A stretch of 15,804 nt of DNA from WTAW01 sp964406575 (GTDB lineage: Bacteria; Acidobacteriota; Aminicenantia; Aminicenantales; Aminicenantaceae): contig CAYOSH010000059.1 of the NCBI GenBank assembly GCA_964406575.1, positions 1 through 15,804 of the forward strand, given 5' to 3'. The notes beneath the pieces were generated by a model. The model was not told where the DNA came from. It saw only the letters and a program-made list of their open reading frames with translations, and did not search any database. Below are positions 8,432 through 14,749 of this stretch, piece by piece. Made by a program: the position numbers and the translations under genes. Numbering within the stretch: the stretch's first letter is position 1; each line of letters opens with the position of its first letter.

Positions 8432-8545
8432 CGCTCTTTCCGCCCCATCTCCTTTAATCTACCCAACCACCACTTTGAAGTTTTTCATAGGGCAGTCTTC
8501 CGACACCTGACTTTTCCTGAAGGCCGGGTTCCCCTTGAGGAGAAA

Positions 8546-8761
8546 TCAGTCCATATAGCCCAGGGCTTTTAGCCTCTCCTTGACCTTGTCTTCCTCGTCT
8601 TTGCTCAAGCTTTGGTTTTTCTTTTGGCCTTCCGACAGACTGTCTTTGAGGACCTTGACCACATAATCCTTTACTGAAGAGATATCTGTGTCTTTTATCT
8701 TGTCTTCAATTGCCTTGAACAGCTCTGCCGGAATAGAAATTTCAGCATATTTGTTCTCCAT
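8546..8761 (-). CDS. Small ribbon-helix-helix-like protein with charged LGYMD tail
   Basis: This 71-residue protein begins with a short strand and two predicted helices (KYAEISIPAELFKAIEDKI and SSVKDYVVKVLKDSL), the pattern of a CopG/MetJ-type ribbon-helix-helix domain at residues 4-42. A lysine- and glutamate-rich tail (about 45-71) ends in KERLKALGYMD. From family memory, similar small proteins with an E-R-L-x-x-L-G-Y ending occur beside sulfotransferase and alkaline-phosphatase-superfamily genes; this would need a search. The start is well supported by GGAGGA five bases upstream of the ATG. It lies 26 bp downstream of the sulfotransferase gene, so the two are co-transcribed. It could be a DNA-binding regulator of the cluster or a protein-protein adaptor; no function is established. 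Confidence 0.75.
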   Translation of the reverse strand: MENKYAEISIPAELFKAIEDKIKDTDISSVKDYVVKVLKDSLSEGQKKNQSLSKDEEDKVKERLKALGYMD

Positions 8762-8766
8762 TTGAA

Positions 8767-8772
8767 TCCTCC
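8767..8772 (-). promoter_or_regulatory. Shine-Dalgarno sequence for the 71-residue protein
   Basis: The minus strand reads GGAGGA five bases before the ATG at 8761. It supports this short reading frame as a real gene. Confidence 0.7.
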
Positions 8773-8787
8773 GTTATTTTATATGAA

Positions 8788-9366
8788 CTAGTTTCGGCGT
8801 TTTCGGTAAAGGGATTTATCGACCGAGGCGATCATCTTATCCAGGTCAAATTCTTCCGAGCCGAGAAAATCATAGATCTTTGTCACGTTTTCCGCAGGAT
8901 TGGATACAATCTCATTGTAGTTCACAAAAAGCACCTCTACATCCTCCCTCTCCTTGATGCGCTGGATGATCATATCGTTGAGTTTGGTGAATACAACGCG
9001 AGTATCATTCCGGTTCTCGTCCTTGATTTTGGCCATTTTTTCCATAGAATCCAGGATCTCCTCGATATTCCTCTGCGAGTAGATGATCTTATAGTCCCCT
9101 TTGGGCAGGAACTTGAGACCGTATGCGGTTATTTTTATGAACATGCCCTTATAAGGCTCGAAGGAAAACTCTTCTTTCATGAGTTTATTGATGATCTTGC
9201 CCCCCTCGAGCTCATAGTACCCTCGAGGGTTGTCATCATCCGCAGGCCTTGAGTTTTGGTCAAAAGCTGAAGGGATGCCCCCTGCATCCAAGATCTGCAT
9301 GAGCATCGAAGTTCCGGAGCGTTCCAATCCGGAAACGATATAATTGACGTTTTTATCAAGCTTCAT
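8788..9366 (-). CDS. Small sulfotransferase-family protein
   Basis: This 192-residue protein has the 5'-phosphosulfate-binding loop of PAPS-dependent sulfotransferases near the N-terminus (SGLERSGTSML, residues 12-22). A second segment, YKIIYSQRNIEEILDSM at about 92-108, places R99 and S107 where the 3'-phosphate-binding residues of the family sit. Then come a short strand with LFVNYNEI (146-153) and a basic end, SLYRKRRN. It is shorter than many sulfotransferases (about 250-300 residues) but both cofactor motifs are present, so it looks intact. The acceptor is unknown; a surface sugar made by the neighbouring genes is a reasonable inference, although small families like this also include uncharacterised proteins. 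AAAGGGTGA upstream of the ATG at 9366 serves as the ribosome binding site. It is the first gene of the minus-strand cluster and probably carries the main promoter upstream. Confidence 0.78.
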   Translation of the reverse strand: MKLDKNVNYIVSGLERSGTSMLMQILDAGGIPSAFDQNSRPADDDNPRGYYELEGGKIINKLMKEEFSFEPYKGMFIKITAYGLKFLPKGDYKIIYSQRNIEEILDSMEKMAKIKDENRNDTRVVFTKLNDMIIQRIKEREDVEVLFVNYNEIVSNPAENVTKIYDFLGSEEFDLDKMIASVDKSLYRKRRN

Positions 9367-9402
9367 TCGTTCACCCTTTCACGATTGTTCATGATACTGT
9401 AA

Positions 9403-9408
9403 ATTATA
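9403..9408 (-). promoter_or_regulatory. Candidate -10 element for the sulfotransferase operon
   Basis: The minus strand carries a perfect TATAAT here, about 37 bp before the sulfotransferase ATG. No convincing -35 hexamer lies 16-18 bp upstream, and the surrounding sequence is AT-rich, so the call is tentative. Confidence 0.35.
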
Positions 9409-9440
9409 TTCAAGAATGATTTTATATCTTAAAAGCCTGT

Positions 9441-9452
9441 TGATTGCAATCA
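9441..9452. promoter_or_regulatory. 12-bp perfect palindrome, possible operator
   Basis: TGATTGCAATCA equals its own reverse complement. It lies just upstream of where the -35 region of the minus-strand promoter candidate would fall. A dimeric regulator could bind here, including the ribbon-helix-helix protein encoded in the same operon, but nothing shows binding. Confidence 0.25.
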
Positions 9453-9475
9453 TTTTTCTGTGCGCAGCTCTGTGG

Positions 9476-9490
9476 CAGACCGGTAGTCTG
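9476..9490. repeat. Short hairpin at the head of the repeat block
   Basis: CAGAC and GTCTG form a 5-bp perfect stem around CGGTA. It stands 32 bp before the larger hairpin and may be part of the same repeat unit. Confidence 0.3.
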
Positions 9491-9522
9491 GAAGGGTCCG
9501 TTAGGGGAACGAATCCCGTTTC

Positions 9523-9543
9523 GGTCACTTCGGGGAAGTGACC
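9523..9543. repeat. 9-bp-stem hairpin of the intergenic repeat, copy 1
   Basis: GGTCACTTC, a GGG loop and GAAGTGACC make a perfect hairpin, followed by CTATAC. The inverted copy at 14708-14728 has the same arm length, loop length and flanking GACCCTA but different inner pairs that still match. Confidence 0.7.
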
Positions 9544-9549
9544 CTATAC

Positions 9550-9572
9550 AAAAAGGTGACAGTCCCTTTTTT
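9550..9572. repeat. A5...T5 imperfect palindrome, copy 1
   Basis: This 23-bp element begins AAAAAGGTGACAG and ends TCCCTTTTTT. It folds as a 10-bp stem with one mismatch and one G-U pair around CAG. It recurs at 9586-9608 and, in a variant form, at 14641-14663. Confidence 0.75.
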
Positions 9573-9585
9573 GCCTCACCCCTGG

Positions 9586-9608
9586 AAAAAGGTGACAGTC
9601 CCCTTTTT
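9586..9608. repeat. A5...T5 imperfect palindrome, copy 2
   Basis: This copy begins AAAAAGGTGACAG and ends TCCCCTTTTT, nearly identical to the copy 36 bp before it. It is preceded by CTGG, as is the copy at 14641. Confidence 0.75.
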
Positions 9609-9610
9609 GC

Positions 9611-9622
9611 AGTCCCCTTTTT
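9611..9622. repeat. Partial copy of the palindrome (right half)
   Basis: AGTCCCCTTTTT repeats the right half of the preceding copy, together with its GC spacer. This suggests local duplication or slippage of the repeat. Confidence 0.6.
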
Positions 9623-9624
9623 GG

Positions 9625-9653
9625 TTGACAAACCCGTACATTTGGTGTTTAGT
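9625..9653 (+). promoter_or_regulatory. Probable promoter of the phoH operon
   Basis: A consensus TTGACA (9625-9630) is followed after 17 bp by TTTAGT (9648-9653), a four-of-six match to TATAAT. Transcription would start near 9660, about 35 bases before the phoH ATG. The palindromic repeats abut its upstream edge. Confidence 0.5.
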
Positions 9654-9694
9654 AATACTTAAAATGGCGCAAAATCCCTTCCCTGCCTTCTGAT

Positions 9695-10651
9695 ATGGAG
9701 AAAATCGAACATCCTTATGCCCAGAAAAGTGCCTTCTCTGGCGTTTTGGATAAAAACTTAAGGAGCCTGGAGAAACGGCTGGGGATATCGCTGTCTGCCC
9801 GAGGGGATTCTCTTCTCATCGATGGGCCCGAGAAAAACATGAAGTTCGCCAAATATTACTTCGAGAAGATCAAGGAACTGGAGGAAAAGGGGTACTCGCT
9901 CAGAAAAGAGGACCTTCACGTCACCCTCGACCTGCTCGAAGAAGGGATGTCACACCGTATAGAAGATTTTCTCTCATCAGAACCGCTCAATCTTTCCCGT
10001 AAATCCGTAACCGCAAAGAGCCTGAACCAACAGCAATACATCCAAGCCATCAAAAAATACGATCTGGTGTTCGGGATAGGTCCTGCAGGAACAGGAAAAA
10101 CCTATCTTGCCATGGCCATGGCTTTATCTTTTTTGCAGGACAAAGCTGTAAACCGGATCGTCCTTACCCGGCCCGCCATAGAGGCCGGCGAAAAATTGGG
10201 ATTTCTTCCTGGGGATATCTACCAAAAAATAAATCCCTATCTCCGTCCCCTTTATGACGCTCTCTTCGACCTCGCTCGAACCGATCAAGCGAACAACCTC
10301 ATTGAAAAAGGCATTATCGAGATCGCACCACTGGCCTTCATGCGCGGGAGAACTCTAAACAGCGCCTTCATCATTCTGGACGAAGCCCAGAACACAACAA
10401 AAGAGCAGATGAAGATGATCCTCACCCGAACGGGATTTGACTCCAAAGTCGTCATCACCGCGGATATCACTCAAATCGACTTGCCAGACCCGAAAAAATC
10501 AGGAGTTTTACAGGCAATAGAGATCCTGTCCGATATCAATGAGATCTCTTTTATCCAATTCAACCATAAAGACGTTGTCCGTCATCATCTAGTGCAAAAG
10601 ATCATCAAAGCGTACCAAAAGGCAGAAGCCAAACTGCGGAAAAATCAATGA
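9695..10651 (+). CDS. phoH: PhoH family protein (PhoH-like/YbeZ ATPase)
   Basis: This 318-residue protein of the PhoH-like (YbeZ) type has an N-terminal KH-like region (about 15-65) and the ATPase core. Walker A is GPAGTGKT (129-136), TRPAIEAGEKLGFLPGD follows, and Walker B is AFIILDEAQ (224-232, with D229 and E230). Family members are nucleotide-binding proteins, related in fold to helicases, that associate functionally with the rRNA-processing nuclease YbeY. Here ybeY lies in the same operon, one gene away. The ATG at 9695 has no strong Shine-Dalgarno sequence; upstream are only pyrimidine-rich bases, so weak initiation is possible. The stop overlaps the pgpH start by 4 bp (ATGA), indicating coupling. 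Length and motifs are normal for the family. Confidence 0.93.
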   Translation: MEKIEHPYAQKSAFSGVLDKNLRSLEKRLGISLSARGDSLLIDGPEKNMKFAKYYFEKIKELEEKGYSLRKEDLHVTLDLLEEGMSHRIEDFLSSEPLNLSRKSVTAKSLNQQQYIQAIKKYDLVFGIGPAGTGKTYLAMAMALSFLQDKAVNRIVLTRPAIEAGEKLGFLPGDIYQKINPYLRPLYDALFDLARTDQANNLIEKGIIEIAPLAFMRGRTLNSAFIILDEAQNTTKEQMKMILTRTGFDSKVVITADITQIDLPDPKKSGVLQAIEILSDINEISFIQFNHKDVVRHHLVQKIIKAYQKAEAKLRKNQ

Positions 10652-13029
10652 GCTCCAAATTCTTCAAACAGATAAAATTTTTCACAAGCGAAAAGCCTTC
10701 TGCACCCGGGGTAAAAAATAACTCAAATCTTAGAGGGAAAACTAAAGCCGTCTCATTTGGGAAAAACATCCTCCGGAATCCATTCATTTTTCTCATTGTG
10801 TTTGTGGCCATCCTTGCCTATTTCATCGCCTATCTCCCCTCACAATCTCTCCCCGAGAAACTCACCAAAGGAGAGATCGCGACCTCAGATATCATTGCGC
10901 CCATGGATTTGACGATAGTGGACGACGAGACGACCGAAAAGAGAAAGAACGATGCGGTTGAAGCAGTGTTCCCGGTGTACAGACAGGACCCGAATGTCAC
11001 CCTGAACACAGAGGAAAAGATCCGGGAGTTTTTCAGCTCCGGGAGAGCCATGCTTGCAGAAACTGTGACTCAGGCAAAGAAAAACGCCTTTAAGACCCAG
11101 ATGCAAGAGATCTTTGGCCTCGAACTTTCCACGACGGATTTGAACACATTGATCAAGGCGGATTTCGGAGAGGCTCTGGAAGAAAGCTTGATCAACCTCA
11201 TCGTCAAAGTCTCTGAACTCGGAATCATCGTCTCTAAAAATCTTTTTATCCACGGGGAACAAGAAAAAGGCATGGTTCTTATAAGTACCTCAAGCACGGA
11301 AAAGACAATACAAACAACAGAAATATTGGATTTCAAGGAAAGCAAGGACAGATTGACCGAGGAAATCAACCAGCTGGAGATCCCTCAATCCGAAAAGGCG
11401 CTCTTGATACGACTTTCCCATTTTTTTATCCAGGCGAATATCACTTATGACAGGATGACCACAGAGCAGCGTAAGGAAGCAGCACGGGAAGGGATCAGCA
11501 CCGTGTTTTACACGCTCAAAAAAGGGAAAGTCATCGTCCGCAAGGGTGATGAAATCAGTGCAGATGTCATTAAACAAATAGAAATCATCAATCAGAACCT
11601 TCAGGCCAAACCAAGCTGGCTAACAAATTTTTCTGGAATATTCCTCCTGTTCGCACTCCTTATCCTTTCGGCATGGTACTACATGAAATCGCTAGTGCAA
11701 GAGAACAAGGCTTTCAAATATTTCCTGATGATGGGCTTTATCCTGATCATTAGCATTTTGCTCTATAAACTTTCCATCTTTTTGGTCGATACATTCAGCC
11801 AGAGTTCCAATGTCTCTTTTTTCTCTCACCCAGAGAGCTATTATTACGCCCTGCCTTATCAGTTCGGCACACTCCTCTTCGTATTTCTCACGAGTATACC
11901 CATTGCTCTTGTCTTCACAGTCGTCAGCAGCCTGCTTGTGGGATACCTCTTCCAATCGAATTTCTCCCTCTTAATCTTCAGTTTGATCGGCGGATTCGCT
12001 GCCATTTATGGGATCAAATACTATGGCAAACAGAACAGGATCAGCACGTTCAAAGCAGGGTTTTTTATTGTCGCTCCTGTCAATTTTTTCGTCATCATCA
12101 CCTTCCATCTCATAAGAGAGCGGCTCGGACCTGTAGATATAATTAGCAGCGAAGTCTTTATGGGGATTATCGGAGGTTTGTTCAGCGCTGCTCTTGCTTT
12201 TGTTTTTCTTCCTGGTTTCGAGAACCTCTTTGATATTGCCACACAGAGCAAGCTTGTGGAACTCACCAATTCGGACCTTCCCATCTTCCGGGAAATGGCC
12301 CTGGAAGCTCCGGGTTCATACCACCATTCGCTGATCGTTGCATCTCTGGCAGAAAATGCGGCCGAAGAGATAAAACTGGACCCCATGGTAGCAAAGGCGG
12401 GCGCTCTCTACCATGATATCGGAAAGATCAAAAGACCCGAGTATTTTATCGAGAATAGAGGCCGAACCCCGGATATGCACAAAGACCTCAAACCCAGCAT
12501 GAGCACTCTCGTGATCATTAATCATGTCAAAGAGGGTGTTGACCGGGCGAAAAAATTGAGGCTTCCCAAAAAGATCAGAGACATTATCGAACAGCATCAT
12601 GGGAATTCTCTTGTGAGATACTTTTTCGAAAAGGCCAAGGAAGAATATGACCCGGAAATGCAGAAGATCGGAGAAGAAAGCTACAGGTATGCCGGGCCGA
12701 AACCAGAAACCAAGGAGGCGGCCCTGATCATGCTGGCCGATTCCGCTGAGGCAGCCAGCCGAAGTCTCAAATCCCCAACAAAGACAAATCTGAAAAGGCT
12801 CATCACCGAATTATTCAATAATTACATCCAGGATGGCCAGCTTGATGATTGTAATTTTTCTCTGAAAGAATTGAGAATGATCGGTTCTTCTTTTATGGAG
12901 ACACTCTATACGATCTACCATCATCGTGTGGAATACCCCGGCTTCGATTTTGAGATGAAAAAAAAGAAATCTATAAAAAAAATTAACGCATCCAATGATA
13001 GAAATTCTAAACAACCAGAGAAGACATAG
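10648..13029 (+). CDS. pgpH: 7TM-HD family cyclic-di-AMP phosphodiesterase (PgpH/YqfF-like)
   Basis: This 793-residue membrane protein has the PgpH/YqfF layout: a short cytoplasmic start, one membrane segment at about 43-62, a large external 7TMR-HDED domain (about 65-325), a block of hydrophobic segments (about 328-535), and a cytoplasmic HD domain. In the HD domain, H559/H560 (YHHSLIVASLAENAA), the HD pair H589/D590 (LYHDIGKIKRPEYF) and H650/H651 (EQHHGN) are in place for metal binding. Characterised members hydrolyse c-di-AMP to pApA, so the organism probably uses this messenger, though no synthase lies in the window. It is about 80 residues longer than the Listeria protein, with a basic lysine-rich C-terminal tail. 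Its end overlaps ybeY by 35 bp and its start overlaps phoH by 4 bp. The position between phoH and ybeY is the same as in Firmicutes. Confidence 0.93.
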   Translation: MSSKFFKQIKFFTSEKPSAPGVKNNSNLRGKTKAVSFGKNILRNPFIFLIVFVAILAYFIAYLPSQSLPEKLTKGEIATSDIIAPMDLTIVDDETTEKRKNDAVEAVFPVYRQDPNVTLNTEEKIREFFSSGRAMLAETVTQAKKNAFKTQMQEIFGLELSTTDLNTLIKADFGEALEESLINLIVKVSELGIIVSKNLFIHGEQEKGMVLISTSSTEKTIQTTEILDFKESKDRLTEEINQLEIPQSEKALLIRLSHFFIQANITYDRMTTEQRKEAAREGISTVFYTLKKGKVIVRKGDEISADVIKQIEIINQNLQAKPSWLTNFSGIFLLFALLILSAWYYMKSLVQENKAFKYFLMMGFILIISILLYKLSIFLVDTFSQSSNVSFFSHPESYYYALPYQFGTLLFVFLTSIPIALVFTVVSSLLVGYLFQSNFSLLIFSLIGGFAAIYGIKYYGKQNRISTFKAGFFIVAPVNFFVIITFHLIRERLGPVDIISSEVFMGIIGGLFSAALAFVFLPGFENLFDIATQSKLVELTNSDLPIFREMALEAPGSYHHSLIVASLAENAAEEIKLDPMVAKAGALYHDIGKIKRPEYFIENRGRTPDMHKDLKPSMSTLVIINHVKEGVDRAKKLRLPKKIRDIIEQHHGNSLVRYFFEKAKEEYDPEMQKIGEESYRYAGPKPETKEAALIMLADSAEAASRSLKSPTKTNLKRLITELFNNYIQDGQLDDCNFSLKELRMIGSSFMETLYTIYHHRVEYPGFDFEMKKKKSIKKINASNDRNSKQPEKT

Positions 13030-13420
13030 AATACACATCAAACGATTCAGGAGACTGCTCCAAAGATTGGCCGAGTTTTACAAAGTGGAAGATCCGGAGT
13101 TGACACTGGCTTTTGTGAACAACAAAGCCATCCAGGATTTGAACCGCAGGTTTCTGGATAAAGATACGCCGACAGATGTTCTGAGCTTTCCCATCAGGGA
13201 AAAAGGGGCCGATGGCAAATACTATTTGGGAGACATCATTGTTTCAGTTCCCCAGGCTAACAAGCAATGTCTGGGAAAAAAACATGACCTGGAGCGGGAA
13301 TTGGAGGAACTGACGATCCACGGCTTCCTTCATCTTCTCGGATATGAACACCTCGAGGGGATGGAGCAAGAGGAGGCCAAAGTAAAAAACCGTTTATTCG
13401 AAGGAAAAGATGGAAACTAA
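12995..13420 (+). CDS. ybeY: Endoribonuclease YbeY (rRNA maturation factor)
   Basis: This 141-residue metalloprotein has the zinc-binding HX3HX5H motif at H109, H113 and H119 (IHGFLHLLGYEH), preceded by the family's TDVLSFP (60-66) and GDIIVS (79-84). YbeY acts on the 3' end of 16S rRNA and in ribosome quality control. The chosen ATG at 12995 gives the normal MIEILNNQ first strand and requires a 35-bp overlap with the end of pgpH; no strong Shine-Dalgarno sequence is visible, so coupling to pgpH translation is likely. Its end overlaps the CorC-type gene by 11 bp. The length is slightly short but usual for the family. Confidence 0.93.
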   Translation: MIEILNNQRRHRIHIKRFRRLLQRLAEFYKVEDPELTLAFVNNKAIQDLNRRFLDKDTPTDVLSFPIREKGADGKYYLGDIIVSVPQANKQCLGKKHDLERELEELTIHGFLHLLGYEHLEGMEQEEAKVKNRLFEGKDGN

Positions 13421-14633
13421 AATCGTAGAGTGGGCGGGTTTGAGCCTGAGCTTCTTGATCGCATTTCTGTTTTCGCTTTTTTATGTCGCCTTGTGGTCCA
13501 CATCGAAAATTTCCATCAGCCGCATCCTCGAAGATAAAGAAAAGTCGTACCGTCTGAAGATATTGGAGATCTATGATGATCTGAGAATTTCTATCGAGAT
13601 CATGCGCACTCTCTTCATCATTTCGTTCTTGATTTACCTTTTTGTGGTATTTCCATCGCTGACTCTTTGGCCTCTGTCGTATCTCCTTTTAGCATTCGCA
13701 GTTTATTTGATCTTTTTCGACCTTTTTCCGCGTCTTATAAACTCCTTGAACAATCGGGGTGTACTCCTTTTCTTTCTTTCAACTTTTAAAATCCCCTATG
13801 TCCTTTCCAAGCCGCTGCTTTTTCTCTTGAGGGCAAAAGTGTTCCACCAGGAAATCGAGGAAGAGGAGCGGGAAGCTTCGGATGAGGAACTCCAGGCCTT
13901 TGTCGAGGAGGCCGAAGAAGAGGGGATCATCGAGAAAGAAGAGGGTGTGCTCCTGAAAAGCATCGTGGAATTCGGCGACACTATCGTCAGAGAGATCATG
14001 ACGCCCAGAGTGAGCATGGCCTGTGCCAGAAGGGATGCCTCCATCGAGACTCTCCGCGAGTTGGTAAAAAAGGAAAAGCACTCGCGCATCCCTGTGTACA
14101 AGGACAGAGTCGATAGCATCGATGGGATCGTGAACGCCAAGGATCTCTTGGAATACTCGGAGGATATCCATAAAGAAAGCTCCATAGAGCCCTTGATCCG
14201 GGAAGTGTACTTTGTACCAGAATCCATGAAAGTGTCCGAGCTGCTCAAGGAATTTCAGCAAAGGAAACAGAAATTGGCTGTGGTTGTGGACGAACACGGC
14301 GGCGTTTCCGGACTCGTCACCATGGAAGACCTGATGGAAGAGATCGTCGGGGAGATCCAGGATGAGTACGATAAGGACGAAATTCAATTCATAGAACAGG
14401 GGCCTTTGGATTATATAGTCCGGGGAGATGCCGATGTGGAAGACCTGGAAGATATCTTCGATGTTGAGCTGGAGGGCGATGAATACATCACGGTCGGCGG
14501 TTTCATCACGCATCATTTGGGACGATTGCCGGAACACGGAGAACACGTAGAGCTGAAGGGACTGTCGATGGAGATCCTCGAGGTCGGCCCGAAACGCATC
14601 CGCAAACTCCGCATAAAAGAAAAGGATTTGTAG
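13410..14633 (+). CDS. CorC/HlyC-family protein: membrane domain, CBS pair, transporter-associated domain
   Basis: This 407-residue protein has three or more hydrophobic segments in its first 140 residues (about 9-30, 66-84 and 87-106, with a further one near 116-140). An acidic linker (148-178) leads to IMTPRVSM (196-203), a CBS-domain pair (about 196-315, including HSRIPVY and AVVVDEHGGVSGLVTMEDL), and a C-terminal CorC_HlyC domain (about 325-405, DYIVRGDADVEDL and GGFITHHLGRLP). Relatives take part in magnesium or cobalt efflux or tolerance (CorC, CNNM, MpfA), but the role here is unproved. The N-terminal part does not show the usual DUF21 opening FFSASETAL and appears divergent. AAGGA precedes the ATG at 13410, which overlaps the ybeY end by 11 bp. 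This is the position of ybeX/corC after ybeY in proteobacteria. Confidence 0.88.
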   Translation: METKIVEWAGLSLSFLIAFLFSLFYVALWSTSKISISRILEDKEKSYRLKILEIYDDLRISIEIMRTLFIISFLIYLFVVFPSLTLWPLSYLLLAFAVYLIFFDLFPRLINSLNNRGVLLFFLSTFKIPYVLSKPLLFLLRAKVFHQEIEEEEREASDEELQAFVEEAEEEGIIEKEEGVLLKSIVEFGDTIVREIMTPRVSMACARRDASIETLRELVKKEKHSRIPVYKDRVDSIDGIVNAKDLLEYSEDIHKESSIEPLIREVYFVPESMKVSELLKEFQQRKQKLAVVVDEHGGVSGLVTMEDLMEEIVGEIQDEYDKDEIQFIEQGPLDYIVRGDADVEDLEDIFDVELEGDEYITVGGFITHHLGRLPEHGEHVELKGLSMEILEVGPKRIRKLRIKEKDL

Positions 14634-14640
14634 GGTCTGG

Positions 14641-14663
14641 AAAAAGGGGACTGTCCTCTTTTT
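14641..14663. repeat. A5...T5 imperfect palindrome, copy 3 (possible terminator)
   Basis: This 23-bp element begins AAAAAGGGGACTG and ends TCCTCTTTTT. It forms a 10-bp stem with one G-U pair around a CTG loop. It stands 7 bp after the stop of the CorC-type gene and ends in a T5 run, so it could end or weaken transcription before era. Its orientation is inverted relative to the copies near 9550-9608. Confidence 0.7.
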
Positions 14664-14707
14664 GACGAATGGACCGTAGTTGTGGACAAGAAGGCTCTTA
14701 AATGTAG

Positions 14708-14728
14708 GGTCAGCTCCCAGAGCTGACC
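14708..14728. repeat. 9-bp-stem hairpin of the intergenic repeat, copy 2
   Basis: GGTCAGCTC, a CCA loop and GAGCTGACC make a perfect hairpin preceded by TGTAG. Read on the minus strand it matches the hairpin at 9523-9543, with two compensatory pair changes and the shared GACCCTA after the stem. It ends 21 bp before the era ATG and could affect era translation. Confidence 0.7.
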
Positions 14729-14749
14729 GGTGTTTGAGAACATGTACCA

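Larger units (their letters stand above)
9367..9694. other. Divergent 328-bp intergenic region
   Basis: This non-coding stretch separates the minus-strand sulfotransferase gene from phoH on the plus strand. From left to right it holds a possible minus-strand promoter, a 12-bp perfect palindrome, a run of hairpins, two full and one partial copies of an A5...T5 palindromic repeat, and a plausible plus-strand promoter for phoH. Short open frames across it (about 70 codons on either strand) encode only low-complexity readings of the repeats and are not genes. Confidence 0.8.

Noticed and set aside
8432..8545. A further small gene or terminator between the RHH-like gene and the epimerase gene
   Set aside because: No open frame with a ribosome binding site and no hairpin with a T-run could be made out.
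9523..9622. A CRISPR array or attachment site made from the clustered repeats
   Set aside because: The copies are palindromic, unevenly spaced (13 and 2 bp apart) and have no uniform spacers; no cas, integrase or transposase gene is present in the window.
9422..9662. Open frames of about 70 codons on both strands in the phoH upstream region
   Set aside because: Their translations are repeated readings of the palindromic elements (GLSPF or GDSPF motifs), so they are artefacts of the repeats.
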